Below, piece after piece: positions 36,503 through 45,407 of a stretch of DNA of 64,000 nt. The stretch is taken from assembly GCA_029959645.1 (NCBI GenBank), contig JASCOJ010000001.1:26539-90538 (forward strand), read 5' to 3'. The notes under the pieces were generated by a model that did not search any database, was not told the origin of the DNA, and saw nothing but the letters and a program-made list of their open reading frames with translations. The translations under genes and the position numbers were made by a program. Numbering within the stretch: position 1 is the first letter of the stretch; each line of letters opens with the position of its first letter. This DNA is from Microbacteriaceae bacterium PS02332 (GTDB lineage Bacteria > Actinomycetota > Actinomycetes > Actinomycetales > Microbacteriaceae).

Positions 36503-38290
36503 ATGCCCCGCATCAGCAAGGTCCTCATCGCGAACCGCGGCGAGATCGCCGTCCGCATCATCCGAGCGGCCCGCGACGCGGGCAAGGCCTCGGTGGCGGT
36601 CTACGCCGACCAGGACCGTGACGCCCAGCACGCCCGCCTCGCCGACGAGGCCTACGCGTTGAACGGCACCACGAGCGCCGACACGTACCTCGTCATCGAG
36701 AAGATCATCTCCGTCGCCCGACGGTCCGGCGCCGACGCCGTGCACCCGGGCTACGGCTTCCTCGCCGAGAACGCCGACTTCGCCCGGGCCGTCATCGACG
36801 CCGGACTCACCTGGATCGGCCCGTCGCCGGAGTCGATCGAGCGCCTCGGCGACAAGGTCTCCGCGCGGCACGTGGCCGAGAAGGTCGGGGCACCGCTCGC
36901 CCCCGGCACCATCGAGCCGGTGCAGGACGTGTCCGAGGTCGTCGACTTCGTCGACCAGGTCGGCCTGCCCGTCGCGATCAAGGCCGCCTTCGGTGGCGGT
37001 GGTCGTGGCCTCAAGGTGGTGCGCGACCGCGAGTCGATCGAGGAGCTCTTCGAGTCCGCGACGCGCGAGGCCATCGCCGCCTTCGGCCGCGGCGAGTGCT
37101 TCGTCGAGAAGTACCTGGACAAGCCCCGCCACGTCGAGACCCAGTGCCTCGCCGACGAGCACGGCAACGTCGTCGTCGTCTCCACCCGCGACTGCTCGCT
37201 GCAGCGCCGGCACCAGAAGCTCGTCGAGGAGGCACCGGCGCCGTACCTCACCGCTGCGCAGGAGACGGCGCTGTACGAGTCGTCGAAGGCGATCCTCCGC
37301 GAGGTCGGCTACGTCGGTGCCGGCACCTGCGAGTTCCTCATCGGCGCCGACGGCACGGTGTCGTTCCTCGAAGTGAACACGCGCCTGCAGGTCGAGCACT
37401 GCGTCTCCGAGGAGGTCACCGGCATCGACCTCGTCCGCGAGCAGTTCCGGATCGCCGAGGGCGGCACGCTGGACTACGCCGACCCGACGCCGCGGGGCCA
37501 CTCGTTCGAGTTCCGCATCAACGGCGAGGACCCGGGCCGCAACTTCTTCCCGGCGCCCGGCCCCGTGCACGTCTTCAGCGCCCCGTCCGGCCCCGGCGTC
37601 CGCGTCGACTCCGGTGTCGTGTCCGGCGACGTCGTCTCCGGCTCGTTCGACTCGATGCTCGCGAAGCTCATCGTCACCGGCGCCACCCGCGAGGAAGCGC
37701 TCGAGCGCTCCCGCCGCGCCCTCGCCGAGTTCGAGGTCGCGGGCCTGCCCACCGTCATCCCGTTCCACCGCGCGGTCGTGTCCGACCCGGCGTTCGCCAC
37801 CGACGACGCGACGCCGTTCTCGATCTACACGCAGTGGATCGAGACCGACTTCCAGAACGACATCCCCGCGTGGAGCGGCGCGACCGAGGAGCTGCCCGCG
37901 CCGGCCGAACGCGACACCGTCGTGGTCGAGGTGCAGGGCAAGCGCATCGAGGTCACCATGCCGTCGATCGTCGGTGGTGGTGCCGCCGCGGGTGCCCGTC
38001 GTACCTCGGGCCCGTCGGCGCCGTCCGCTCCCCCGAAGCGCCGGTCCTCCGGGGTCAAGGGCGGCCGTGCGGCGTCCGGGTCGTCGGTCGCCTCACCGAT
38101 GCAGGCCACCGTCGTGAAGCTCGCGGTCGCCGAGGGCGACACCGTCGTCAAGGGCGACCTGCTCGTCGTCCTCGAGGCGATGAAGATGGAACAGCCGGTC
38201 CAGGCGCACAAGGACGGCGTCGTCACGGGCCTGAACGCCCCCGTCGGCCAGACGGTCTCCTCCGGCCACGTGCTCCTCGAGCTCGCGTAG
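36503..38290 (+). CDS. Acetyl/propionyl-CoA carboxylase alpha subunit (biotin carboxylase plus carrier)
   Basis: This is the AccA3-like fusion of biotin carboxylase (1-~450) and biotin carrier (~520-595), linked by a basic Ala/Ser-rich stretch. Motifs: [31 protein letters not shown], the ATP-grasp loop [12 protein letters not shown], and [10 protein letters not shown]. Lys561 in [10 protein letters not shown] is the biotinylated lysine. It works with the beta and epsilon subunits at 28880-30729 and is the substrate of BirA. The 3' end is overlapped on the opposite strand by the AbiEi-like ORF. Confidence 0.96.
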   Translation: MPRISKVLIANRGEIAVRIIRAARDAGKASVAVYADQDRDAQHARLADEAYALNGTTSADTYLVIEKIISVARRSGADAVHPGYGFLAENADFARAVIDAGLTWIGPSPESIERLGDKVSARHVAEKVGAPLAPGTIEPVQDVSEVVDFVDQVGLPVAIKAAFGGGGRGLKVVRDRESIEELFESATREAIAAFGRGECFVEKYLDKPRHVETQCLADEHGNVVVVSTRDCSLQRRHQKLVEEAPAPYLTAAQETALYESSKAILREVGYVGAGTCEFLIGADGTVSFLEVNTRLQVEHCVSEEVTGIDLVREQFRIAEGGTLDYADPTPRGHSFEFRINGEDPGRNFFPAPGPVHVFSAPSGPGVRVDSGVVSGDVVSGSFDSMLAKLIVTGATREEALERSRRALAEFEVAGLPTVIPFHRAVVSDPAFATDDATPFSIYTQWIETDFQNDIPAWSGATEELPAPAERDTVVVEVQGKRIEVTMPSIVGGGAAAGARRTSGPSAPSAPPKRRSSGVKGGRAASGSSVASPMQATVVKLAVAEGDTVVKGDLLVVLEAMKMEQPVQAHKDGVVTGLNAPVGQTVSSGHVLLELA

Positions 38291-39344
38291 CGCGGCGCCG
38301 CGCGGCGCGGGCGGCGCCGCGCCGCGCCCGCGCCTCTCGCGCCCCGCTACGAACATCGCGCCCCGGTTCGCCCGGGCGCGCTGTTGGGCAGAGGGCGCGC
38401 AGGGCGGCCGCACGCCACGCTGCGGCCCAGTCGGAGCCGAGGGGCAGTCCCGCGTCGAGCAGGATGCGCGGGAGGACACCGCCGGGCATCGCCTCCCGCC
38501 ACGTCACCCTGCCGAACCCGGTGACGTCGGGACGGCGTCGCAGTCGGTCCTCTCGTCGCTTCTCGTCGATGACGACCTCGTGGGCACGCTTCCCGTTGCG
38601 CATGCTCGGGTCCGAGTACTTCACGAGGCCGTCGAACTCGATGACCACGCCGAGGTCGGGCTGCCAGAGGTCGACCCGGTCGATCGAACCGTCGTCGTGG
38701 TGGAACTCGTGCTGCAGCTCGAAGGGTGGCGCCCCGAGCACGACGGCACCCCACCGCGTGATGCTCTCGCCGGCGGACTCCGAGCGCTCGTCTGCGGCCT
38801 CGAGGAGCGCACGGACGACGCGCGGGTTCCGGACCCGGCGCCCTTCGAGCTCGACGGACAGGTCGCCCCGGGACACGCCACGGCGCAGAACGGCGTCCAG
38901 GACGGCGATCGCTCGCCACGGGTGCTCCCGGATCGCCACGTCGACGGCTGTCGCGGCGAGGCCCGTCACCCGGTTGCCGTCGATCTCCACGCTCGTCACG
39001 GAACGGCCTCTCCCACCCACCCGCTGGATCGCCGCCTTCACCTGGCCGCGGTCCCGATCCGGGTCGGTGACGACCACCCGCTGGCCGAAGGACCCGATCC
39101 ACGGGAGCCCGTGCATCGCGACCGCCGACGCGTGTGAGAGGACGAGGCCGTCCCCGCACCTCGGCATCACCGCCCTGATCAGCGCCCGGTGTCGTTCTCC
39201 GGCGTCAGCGGCGTCCCACGTGGTGCGTTCCGTGAAGGCTCCACGCGCGACGCGGACGAGCGAACCGGCCTCCGCGGCTCGCCGCAGCCGGACAGCGGCT
39301 GCAGCATCGAGGTCGGCGCCGGTCGAGATCACGTCGAGGTCCAT
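38223..39344 (-). CDS. AbiEi-like/DUF559 protein, stop apparently lost
   Basis: Residues ~15-90 ([31 protein letters not shown]) resemble the winged-helix AbiEi-type antitoxin family. Residues ~210-300 ([39 protein letters not shown]) resemble the Vsr-like DUF559 domain. No toxin partner lies beside it, which is common for this family in actinobacteria. The ATG at 39344 suits the family start. The Arg/Ala-rich last ~55 residues look like translated intergenic repeat DNA, and the frame runs 68 bases into the 3' end of the carboxylase gene on the other strand. The natural end is probably near 38390. Confidence 0.62.
   Translation of the reverse strand: MDLDVISTGADLDAAAAVRLRRAAEAGSLVRVARGAFTERTTWDAADAGERHRALIRAVMPRCGDGLVLSHASAVAMHGLPWIGSFGQRVVVTDPDRDRGQVKAAIQRVGGRGRSVTSVEIDGNRVTGLAATAVDVAIREHPWRAIAVLDAVLRRGVSRGDLSVELEGRRVRNPRVVRALLEAADERSESAGESITRWGAVVLGAPPFELQHEFHHDDGSIDRVDLWQPDLGVVIEFDGLVKYSDPSMRNGKRAHEVVIDEKRREDRLRRRPDVTGFGRVTWREAMPGGVLPRILLDAGLPLGSDWAAAWRAAALRALCPTARPGEPGRDVRSGAREARARRGAARAARRRATRARGARGRRRPSGRRGRSGP
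38337..38365. repeat. Left copy of a 29-nt perfect inverted repeat
   Basis: This sequence recurs in reverse complement at 39480-39508. It contains ACGAACATCGCGCCCC and follows a pure G/C tract after the alpha-subunit stop. A weaker stem (AACATCGCGCCCC against CGGGCGCGCTGTT) starts within it, so it may serve as a terminator. Confidence 0.9.
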
Positions 39345-39457
39345 GGGACCAGCATCGGCAGCCCGTCCCCGTCCCGGAGCATCGCGCAGTCGCCCGTGGA
39401 GGACGGCGGCTCGATCGCCGGTGGGGAGGACCGCCGTGACGGCCACGCGCCCGGGAA

Positions 39458-39495
39458 CGAACATCGCGCCCCGTCGGGACGGGGCGCGATGTTCG
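39458..39495. terminator. Perfect 18-pair stem-loop after the phosphohexomutase gene
   Basis: Positions 39458-39475 pair exactly with 39478-39495 (2-base apex, so the real loop is larger). It lies 52 bases after the stop at 39547 on the minus strand and shares its sequence with the 29-nt repeat. It may be a terminator or a repetitive palindromic element. Confidence 0.7.
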
Positions 39496-39508
39496 TAGCG
39501 GGGCGCGA
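39480..39508. repeat. Right copy of the 29-nt perfect inverted repeat
   Basis: Exact reverse complement of 38337-38365. It overlaps the right arm of the stem-loop at 39458-39495. The two copies bracket the AbiEi-like gene. Confidence 0.9.
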
Positions 39509-39546
39509 TGTGCGCGGCGCGAGCGCGGCGCCGGCGGCGCGGCGCG

Positions 39547-41247
39547 CTACGACACGAGGGGGCGCACCGCGGCCGCGAGGCGGTCGGCGAGGGCCGCCGC
39601 CGCCGCGGGGGTCTCGGCGACGGTGTCGATGTAGACCTTCACCTTCGGCTCGGTGCCGCTCGGGCGGACGATGACGCGTGCGCCGCCGTCGAGGTCGAAG
39701 CGCAGGATGTCGGACGGCGGGAAGCCCTCGACACCGTCGAGGAAGTCCGTCGTCGCCGTGACCGCGATCCCGCCGAGCTCCGTCGGCCCCGAGGAGCGCA
39801 ACGCCGCCATGACCTCGCCGATCCGGGACAGGTCGTCGACCCGCGTCGCCACCTGACCGGACGCGAACGACCCGAAGCGTGCGGCGAACGCGTCGAGCTG
39901 GTCGGCGATGGTCTTCCCCTCCGCCGCGAGTTCGGCCGCGAGCGACAGCAGCTCCAGCGCGGCGGAGATGCCGTCCTTGTCGCGGATCACCTGCGGGTCG
40001 ACGAGGTACCCCAGGGCCTCCTCGTACCCGAACAGCAGGTCGGGTACGCGGGACACCCACTTGAAGCCGGTGAGGGTGTCGCGGTGCCCGAGGCCGTACT
40101 GCTCGGCGACGCGTGCGAGTGCGGGTGAACTGACGATCGACGCGGCGAGCACACCGGTCGTCCCGGCCGCCGCCGCCCGGGCCGCGGCACGCCAGCCGAG
40201 CAGCCACCCGACCTCGTTGCCGGCCAGCCGACGGAACGAGCCGCTGCCGTCCGGGATCGCGAGCGCGAGCCGGTCGGCGTCCGGGTCGTTCGCGATGACG
40301 AGGTCGGCGCCGAGCGCGACGCCCCGGGCGATCGCCAGGTCCATCGCCCCCGGCTCCTCCGGGTTCGGGAACGACACCGTCGGGAACGCCCCGTCCGGCT
40401 CGATCTGCTCCGGGACGACCGCGGGCTCGCGGAAGCCGGCCCGGGCGAAGACCGCGCGTGCGGTCTCCCACCCGACCCCGTGCATGGCCGTGTAGACGAC
40501 GGACGGCTGTGCGTCGACCGGGAGGCCCAGGGCTGGCACGGTCGCGGCCGTCGCGTCGACGTACGCCCGCACCAGCGACTCGTCGGCGACGGTGTAGTCG
40601 TTCGCCCGGTCGAGCGTGCGGATGTCCCCCGCCGCGACCACGTCGATCGCCGTGGCGATCTCGCCGTCGACCGGCGGGACGATCTGCGAGCCTTCGTCGT
40701 CGCCGCCGAGGTACACCTTGTACCCGTTGTCCCGCGGCGGGTTGTGGCTCGCGGTGACCATCACGCCGGCGCCGACGTCGAGGTGCCGGACGGCGAACGC
40801 GACGAGCGGCGTCGGCAGCGCACGGGGCAGCAGGGTGACGTCGAGGCCGAGCCCGCGCATCACCTCGGCGGAGTCACGCGCGAAGACGTCCGAGTTGACC
40901 CGGCCGTCGTACCCGATGACCACGCTGCGGTCACGCCCGCTGTCGATGAGGAACCGCGCGAGCCCCGCGGCGGCCTGGGTCACCACGACCCGGTTCATCC
41001 GGAGCGGACCGGCACCGAGTTCGGCGCGCAGCCCCGCGGTGCCGAACTGCAGTCGGCCGGCGAAGCGCGCCGCGAGCTCCTCGGCGTCGCCGTCGATGAG
41101 CTGCTCGAGCTCGGCGCGCGTCTCGTCGTCCGGGTCCTGCGCCGCCCACGCCCGGGCACGGACGAGCACGTCGTCCGTTGCGGCCGTGGTGTCGCCGAGG
41201 TCGCCGTCCGCGATGGCGCCATCGCTGGCGCCGCGGTCGGCGCTCAC
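39547..41247 (-). CDS. Phospho-sugar mutase (PGM2-like)
   Basis: The 566-residue alpha-D-phosphohexomutase has all four domains: GRLQFGTAGLRAELGAGP near 65-82, the phosphoserine loop TASHNPPRDNGYKVY with Ser167, metal-binding DPDADR, and phosphate-binding RPSGTEPKVKVYID. The GTG start overlaps the purine nucleoside phosphorylase stop in a GTGA junction. PGM2-type members often act on ribose-1-phosphate or deoxyribose-1-phosphate. Given the location, phosphopentomutase activity is likely; glucose-1/6-phosphate conversion is also possible. Confidence 0.9.
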   Translation of the reverse strand: MSADRGASDGAIADGDLGDTTAATDDVLVRARAWAAQDPDDETRAELEQLIDGDAEELAARFAGRLQFGTAGLRAELGAGPLRMNRVVVTQAAAGLARFLIDSGRDRSVVIGYDGRVNSDVFARDSAEVMRGLGLDVTLLPRALPTPLVAFAVRHLDVGAGVMVTASHNPPRDNGYKVYLGGDDEGSQIVPPVDGEIATAIDVVAAGDIRTLDRANDYTVADESLVRAYVDATAATVPALGLPVDAQPSVVYTAMHGVGWETARAVFARAGFREPAVVPEQIEPDGAFPTVSFPNPEEPGAMDLAIARGVALGADLVIANDPDADRLALAIPDGSGSFRRLAGNEVGWLLGWRAAARAAAAGTTGVLAASIVSSPALARVAEQYGLGHRDTLTGFKWVSRVPDLLFGYEEALGYLVDPQVIRDKDGISAALELLSLAAELAAEGKTIADQLDAFAARFGSFASGQVATRVDDLSRIGEVMAALRSSGPTELGGIAVTATTDFLDGVEGFPPSDILRFDLDGGARVIVRPSGTEPKVKVYIDTVAETPAAAAALADRLAAAVRPLVS

Positions 41248-42074
41248 AGGGCCGCCACCACGCGGGCCAGCAGGTCCGCGATGACCGGCTCGGCCTGCTT
41301 GCCGGCCTCGAGCACCTCGGTGTGCGACAGCGGCGTCTTCTGGATGCCGGCGGCGAGGTTCGTGATGAGCGAGAACCCGAGGACCTCCATGCCCGCCTGC
41401 CGTGCGGCGATCGCCTCGAGCGCGGTGGACATGCCGACGATGTGCCCGCCGATCGTCTTGGCCATCTGCACCTCGGCCGGGGTCTCGTAGTGCGGGCCGC
41501 GGAACTGCGTGTAGACGCCCTCGTCGAGGGAGGGGTCGACCGACTTGGCGACCGCACGCAGTCGTGCCGAGTACAGGTCCGTCAGGTCGATGAACGTCGC
41601 GCCCTCGAGCGGGCTGTCCGCGGTGAGGTTGATGTGGTCGCTGATGAGCACGGGCGTGCCCGGCGTCCAGGTCTCCTTGATGCCGCCGGCGCCGTTCGTG
41701 AGCACCATGACCGAGGCGCCGGTCGCCGCGGCGGTGCGGACGCTGTGCACGACCCGACGGACGCCGTGGCCCTCGTAGTAGTGCGTGCGGGCCCCGATGA
41801 CGAGCGCGTGCCGCCCGTCGGCGAGCCGGATCGACCGCACGGTGCCGGAGTGCCCGGGCACCGCCGAGGCGCTGAACCCGGGGACGTCCGCCGCGGGGAT
41901 CTCGGAGACGGTCTCCCCGAGCAGGTCGGCGGCCTTGCCCCAGCCGGAGCCGAGCGTCAGGGCGACGTCGTGCCGCTCGATGCCGGACCGGGACGCGATG
42001 ACGGCCGCGGCGTCGCGGGCCACGTCGAACGGGTCGACGGCGGGGTCGTTCAGGGGGTTGTCGGTGCTGACCAT
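41244..42074 (-). CDS. punA: Purine-nucleoside phosphorylase (trimeric type)
   Basis: Phosphorolysis of inosine or guanosine to free base plus (deoxy)ribose-1-phosphate. The 276 residues include LGSGWGKAADLL (phosphate loop), RTHYYEGHGVRRVVHSV, MVLTNGAGGIKETW and QFRGPHYETPAEVQM. TACGAT lies six bases before the ATG at 42074, so the mRNA is probably leaderless. The stop is coupled to the mutase gene. It belongs to the salvage block running from 41 to 51 kb. Confidence 0.95.
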   Translation of the reverse strand: MVSTDNPLNDPAVDPFDVARDAAAVIASRSGIERHDVALTLGSGWGKAADLLGETVSEIPAADVPGFSASAVPGHSGTVRSIRLADGRHALVIGARTHYYEGHGVRRVVHSVRTAAATGASVMVLTNGAGGIKETWTPGTPVLISDHINLTADSPLEGATFIDLTDLYSARLRAVAKSVDPSLDEGVYTQFRGPHYETPAEVQMAKTIGGHIVGMSTALEAIAARQAGMEVLGFSLITNLAAGIQKTPLSHTEVLEAGKQAEPVIADLLARVVAAL

Positions 42075-42080
42075 GCGCCG

Positions 42081-42086
42081 ATCGTA
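42081..42086 (-). promoter_or_regulatory. -10 box of a leaderless punA promoter (TACGAT)
   Basis: TACGAT on the minus strand is separated from the punA ATG by six bases. Confidence 0.55.
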
Positions 42087-42098
42087 CCGGCCCGGCTC

Positions 42099-42371
42099 CT
42101 AGCCCAGCGCCTTCTCCACAGCCGCGGTGATCTCGCTCTGGTCGAAGTGGTTGCGGATCACGATGACCTCGGCGTAGGTGCTCCCGATGGCCTCGACGAA
42201 CTCCTGGCTCGTGAGGATCACGTTGGCGTCGTCGGACACCGCCCGGACCGAGGCGACGTCCGCCGCGACCACCTCGGCGTCGAGCCCGAGCGTGGCGAGG
42301 GCCTTCTCGGCGTTCACCTTCAGGATCGCGCTCGCGCCGATGCCGACCCCGCAGATGGTCACGATCTTCAT
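42099..42371 (-). CDS. PTS sugar transporter IIB subunit, orphan
   Basis: The 90-residue protein has the phosphocysteine Cys7 in TICGVGIGAS and the fold of lactose/ascorbate-type IIB proteins (LGLDAEVVAADVASV, VILTSQEFVEAI). The ATG overlaps the stop of the IIA gene in an ATGA junction. A IIC membrane subunit is absent from the window. It may work with a IIC encoded elsewhere or have a regulatory role. Confidence 0.87.
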   Translation of the reverse strand: MKIVTICGVGIGASAILKVNAEKALATLGLDAEVVAADVASVRAVSDDANVILTSQEFVEAIGSTYAEVIVIRNHFDQSEITAAVEKALG

Positions 42372-42817
42372 GCCGTCGTCACTCCCATGATGGTCCGGAC
42401 CTCGTCGGCCGTGGTGGCGGCGGCGAGCCGTCCGGTGACCGAGGCGTCGTTGAAGGTGTTCGCGATCGCGCCGATCGACTCGAGGTGCGTCCCGACCTCG
42501 GCCACGGCGAGGCCGAGCACGACCGACACCGGGTCGTTGTGCGGGTGGCCGAACGCGACCGGCGACGCCAGGGTCACGACCGCCAGCCCGTCCCGGAGCA
42601 CACTCGCCCCGGGACGGGCGTGCGCGAACGCCAGCCCGGGCGAGATCACGATGTACGGGCCGTGCTCGTCCACCATCGCGATCATCGCCTCGGTGTACTC
42701 GTCCGTGGTCGCCCCGGACGCGACGAGGGCGCCGCCGACCGCCCGGAGCGCGTCGCGCCACGAGGGCGCGGACGCCCCGAGCACGACGGCCGGGTCCGGC
42801 AGCGGCGGCAGCCCCAT
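42368..42817 (-). CDS. PTS IIA subunit (fructose/mannitol/ascorbate family), orphan
   Basis: The 149-residue protein has a GAF-like IIA fold with phosphohistidine His66 in SPGLAFAHARPG, and AFGHPHNDPVSVVLGLA, the mark of mannitol/fructose IIA. It starts at ATG 42817, four bases after the add stop. It passes phosphate from HPr to the IIB encoded next. No IIC and no HPr/EI gene are seen here. Confidence 0.9.
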   Translation of the reverse strand: MGLPPLPDPAVVLGASAPSWRDALRAVGGALVASGATTDEYTEAMIAMVDEHGPYIVISPGLAFAHARPGASVLRDGLAVVTLASPVAFGHPHNDPVSVVLGLAVAEVGTHLESIGAIANTFNDASVTGRLAAATTADEVRTIMGVTTA

Positions 42818-42821
42818 CGGC

Positions 42822-43934
42822 TCAGGCCTCCGCGTACCCGGCGGTGATGGTGGCGATGATCTCCTCGCGGTCCTCGAGCGGCAGGAACGAGCCGAGCGCG
42901 GCGTTGATCTGGAACGCGGCGAGGTCGTCGAGGTCGTAGCCGAACGTGCCCGCGAGCAGTGCGAGCTCCTTCGACAGCGAGGTGTTGCTCATCAGGCGGT
43001 TGTCGGTGTTCACCGTCACCCGGAAGCCGAGCTGGTAGAGCACGTCGAACGGGTGGTCGGCCAGGTCGTCGCCCCAGGCCGCGATCGCACCGGTCTGCAG
43101 GTTCGACTGCGGTGCCACCTCGAGCGGGATCTCGCGGTCGCGCACCCAGGAGGCGACCTCGCCGAGCGTCGCGAGCATGGACCCGTCGCCGCCGTCGGTG
43201 AGCGTGACGTCCTCGAACACGCGGACACCGTGGCCGAGCCGGAGCGCCCGGCCGTCGACGAGCGCCGAGCGGATCGATGCGAGCCCGTCCGCCTCACCGG
43301 CGTGCACGGTGACGGGGAACAGCTCGGACGCGAGGTACTCGAACGCCGCGCGGTGGTTCGCCGCCGGGAAGCCGGCCTCCGCCCCCGCGATGTCGAAGCC
43401 CACGACGCCGTGGTCACGGTGCCGGACGGCGAGCTCCGCGATCTCCATCGACCGGTCGGCGTGCCGCATCGCGGTGACGAGCTGTCCGATGCGGATCGAG
43501 CCGCCGGCCGCGTCGACGGCTTCCTCGATGCCGGCCTGGACCGCCTCGACGGTCTCGTCCAGGGTGAGCCCGCGCTGGAGGTGCTGCTCCGGCGCCCAGC
43601 GGATCTCGCCGTAGACGACGCCGTCGGCGACCAGGTCCTCGACGAACTCGCGGGCGACCCGCGTGAGCCCGGGCGCGGTCTGCATGACGGCGGTGGTGAC
43701 GTCGAACGTCTTGAGGTACTCGACGAGCGAGCCCGAGTCGGCCTGGTCGGCGAACCACTGCGCCAGTTCGGCGGCGTCGGTGGTCGGCAGCTCGACGCCG
43801 TCCAGGGCGGCGAGTTCGATGATCGTGGCCGGCCGGAGCCCGCCGTCCAGGTGGTCGTGGAGGGAGACCTTGGGCAGGTCGTTGATCACCGCTCCGGCGT
43901 CGGGCAGGCGGTAGGTCGTGGCGGCGTCGCTCAT
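42822..43934 (-). CDS. add: Adenosine deaminase
   Basis: Deaminates adenosine or deoxyadenosine to inosine, which PNP then splits. The 370 residues have the zinc ligands His26 and His28 in SLHDHLDGG, VHAGEADGL with the catalytic Glu, LGHGVRVFED, and NTDNRL as the Asp-rich loop near the C-terminus. The ATG at 43934 follows a TAGCCT -10 box by seven bases. It heads an operon with the PTS IIA/IIB pair. Confidence 0.95.
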   Translation of the reverse strand: MSDAATTYRLPDAGAVINDLPKVSLHDHLDGGLRPATIIELAALDGVELPTTDAAELAQWFADQADSGSLVEYLKTFDVTTAVMQTAPGLTRVAREFVEDLVADGVVYGEIRWAPEQHLQRGLTLDETVEAVQAGIEEAVDAAGGSIRIGQLVTAMRHADRSMEIAELAVRHRDHGVVGFDIAGAEAGFPAANHRAAFEYLASELFPVTVHAGEADGLASIRSALVDGRALRLGHGVRVFEDVTLTDGGDGSMLATLGEVASWVRDREIPLEVAPQSNLQTGAIAAWGDDLADHPFDVLYQLGFRVTVNTDNRLMSNTSLSKELALLAGTFGYDLDDLAAFQINAALGSFLPLEDREEIIATITAGYAEA

Positions 43935-43941
43935 GCAGCCA

Positions 43942-43947
43942 AGGCTA
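43942..43947 (-). promoter_or_regulatory. -10 box of a leaderless add promoter (TAGCCT)
   Basis: TAGCCT on the minus strand lies seven bases before the add ATG, with no ribosome site. Confidence 0.55.
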
Positions 43948-44003
43948 GCGCTGGTGACCCCACCCGGACAGGTGGCCGTGGACAACGCACTCCCGGACGG
44001 ACT

Positions 44004-44050
44004 GGCGCGTTCCGCTCAGCGGGATCGCGGAGCGATCTGCGGAACGCGCC
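44004..44050 (-). terminator. Nested stem-loop after deoA
   Basis: GGCGCGTTCCGC (44004-44015) pairs exactly with GCGGAACGCGCC (44039-44050). Inside it GATCGC pairs with GCGATC around GGA. Two weaker stems lie between it and the deoA stop at 44119. It ends the deoA transcript or protects its 3' end. Confidence 0.6.
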
Positions 44051-44118
44051 GGCCGAGCCTGCGAGGCCGGGCCCACACGTCGTGCGGGGAGCTTCCGGTC
44101 CGTTTGTCGATCGCGTCG

Positions 44119-45405
44119 CTACTGGATGCGCTCGCGCACGATCGGCCCGCGCTCCGGCGCGGCGTCCCCGATCGACCAGGCTCCCTCGAGCGACTCGAGC
44201 GCCCGCTCGAAGCGCGCCGGCTCGTCGGTGTGCAGCGTCCACAGCGGCTGTCCCGCCGTGACCGTGTCGCCCGGCTTGACGTTCAGTTCGATGCCGGCGC
44301 CGGCCTGCACCGGGTCCTGCGCGCGTGCCCGCCCGGCGCCGAGGCGCCAGGCCGCGATGCCGAACGGCAGGGCCTCCTGCGTGGCGAGCACGCCGGCCTC
44401 GGTCGCGGTGACGACGTGCGACTCGGCCGCGACCGGCAGCGGCGCCGTGGGGTCGCCGCCCTGGGCCTCGATCATCCGGCGCCAGGTGTCCATCGCGCGG
44501 CCGTCGGCCAGCGCGGCGGCCGGGTCGGCGTCCGGCTGCCCGGCGAGGCGGAGCATCTCCGACGCCAGCGCGACCGTCAACGCGACCACGTCGGCGGGAC
44601 CGCCGCCGGCGAGGACCTCGACGGACTCGCGTACCTCGAGGGCGTTGCCGATCGTCAGGCCGAGCGGGACCTCCATGTCGGTGAGGAGGGCCGAGGTCGC
44701 GACCCCGGCGTCCTTCCCGAGGTCGACCATCGTCTGCGCGAGGAGCTTCGACTGCTCGAAGTCCGCCATGAATGCGCCGGAGCCGAACTTGACGTCGAGC
44801 ACGAGCGCTGCCGTGCCCTCAGCGATCTTCTTCGACATGATGCTCGACGCGATGAGCGGGATGCACTCGACCGTCCCGGTGATGTCGCGGAGCGCGTAGA
44901 GCTTCTTGTCCGCGGGGGCGAGGCCCGACCCGGCGGCGCAGATGACCGCGCCGACGTCGGACAGGATCTCGGCCATCCGCTCGTTCGAGACCGCCGCCTG
45001 CCAGCCCGGGATCGACTCGAGCTTGTCGAGCGTGCCGCCGGTGTGGCCGAGTCCGCGGCCGGAGAGCTGCGGCACCGCGACGCCGAAGGTGGCGACGAGG
45101 GGTGCGAGCGGCAGCGTGATCTTGTCGCCGACGCCGCCGGTGGAGTGCTTGTCGACCGTGGTCTTGCCGAGCGAGTCGAACGACATCCGCTCCCCCGACG
45201 CGATCATCGCGAGGGTGAGGTCCTTGATCTCCCGACGCTCCATCCCGTTCAGGAAGACCGCCATCGCGAGGGCCGCCATCTGGGGGTCCTCGACGTAGCC
45301 GCGCGTGTAGGCGTCGACCAGCCAGTCGATCTCGGGCGTGCTCAGGGCGTCGCCGGAACGCTTGGTGCGGATGAGGTCGACGGTGTCGAACGGCTCGACT
45401 GCCAT
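44119..45405 (-). CDS. deoA: Thymidine phosphorylase
   Basis: Phosphorolysis of thymidine or deoxyuridine to base plus deoxyribose-1-phosphate. The 428 residues include VDKHSTGGVGDKITLPLAP (phosphate and substrate loop), GLGHTGGTLDKLESIPGW and VLDVKFGSGAFM. The C-terminal domain ends RERIQ. The ATG at 45405 lies two bases before the cdd stop, so the two are co-translated. The product enters the mutase encoded at 39547 and then central metabolism. Confidence 0.96.
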   Translation of the reverse strand: MAVEPFDTVDLIRTKRSGDALSTPEIDWLVDAYTRGYVEDPQMAALAMAVFLNGMERREIKDLTLAMIASGERMSFDSLGKTTVDKHSTGGVGDKITLPLAPLVATFGVAVPQLSGRGLGHTGGTLDKLESIPGWQAAVSNERMAEILSDVGAVICAAGSGLAPADKKLYALRDITGTVECIPLIASSIMSKKIAEGTAALVLDVKFGSGAFMADFEQSKLLAQTMVDLGKDAGVATSALLTDMEVPLGLTIGNALEVRESVEVLAGGGPADVVALTVALASEMLRLAGQPDADPAAALADGRAMDTWRRMIEAQGGDPTAPLPVAAESHVVTATEAGVLATQEALPFGIAAWRLGAGRARAQDPVQAGAGIELNVKPGDTVTAGQPLWTLHTDEPARFERALESLEGAWSIGDAAPERGPIVRERIQ

Positions 45406-45407
45406 GG

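Noticed and set aside
38337-39508. A transposon with terminal repeats
   Set aside because: No transposase is present, no target-site duplication could be seen, and the repeats also look like terminators after the flanking genes. Kept only as a hypothesis.
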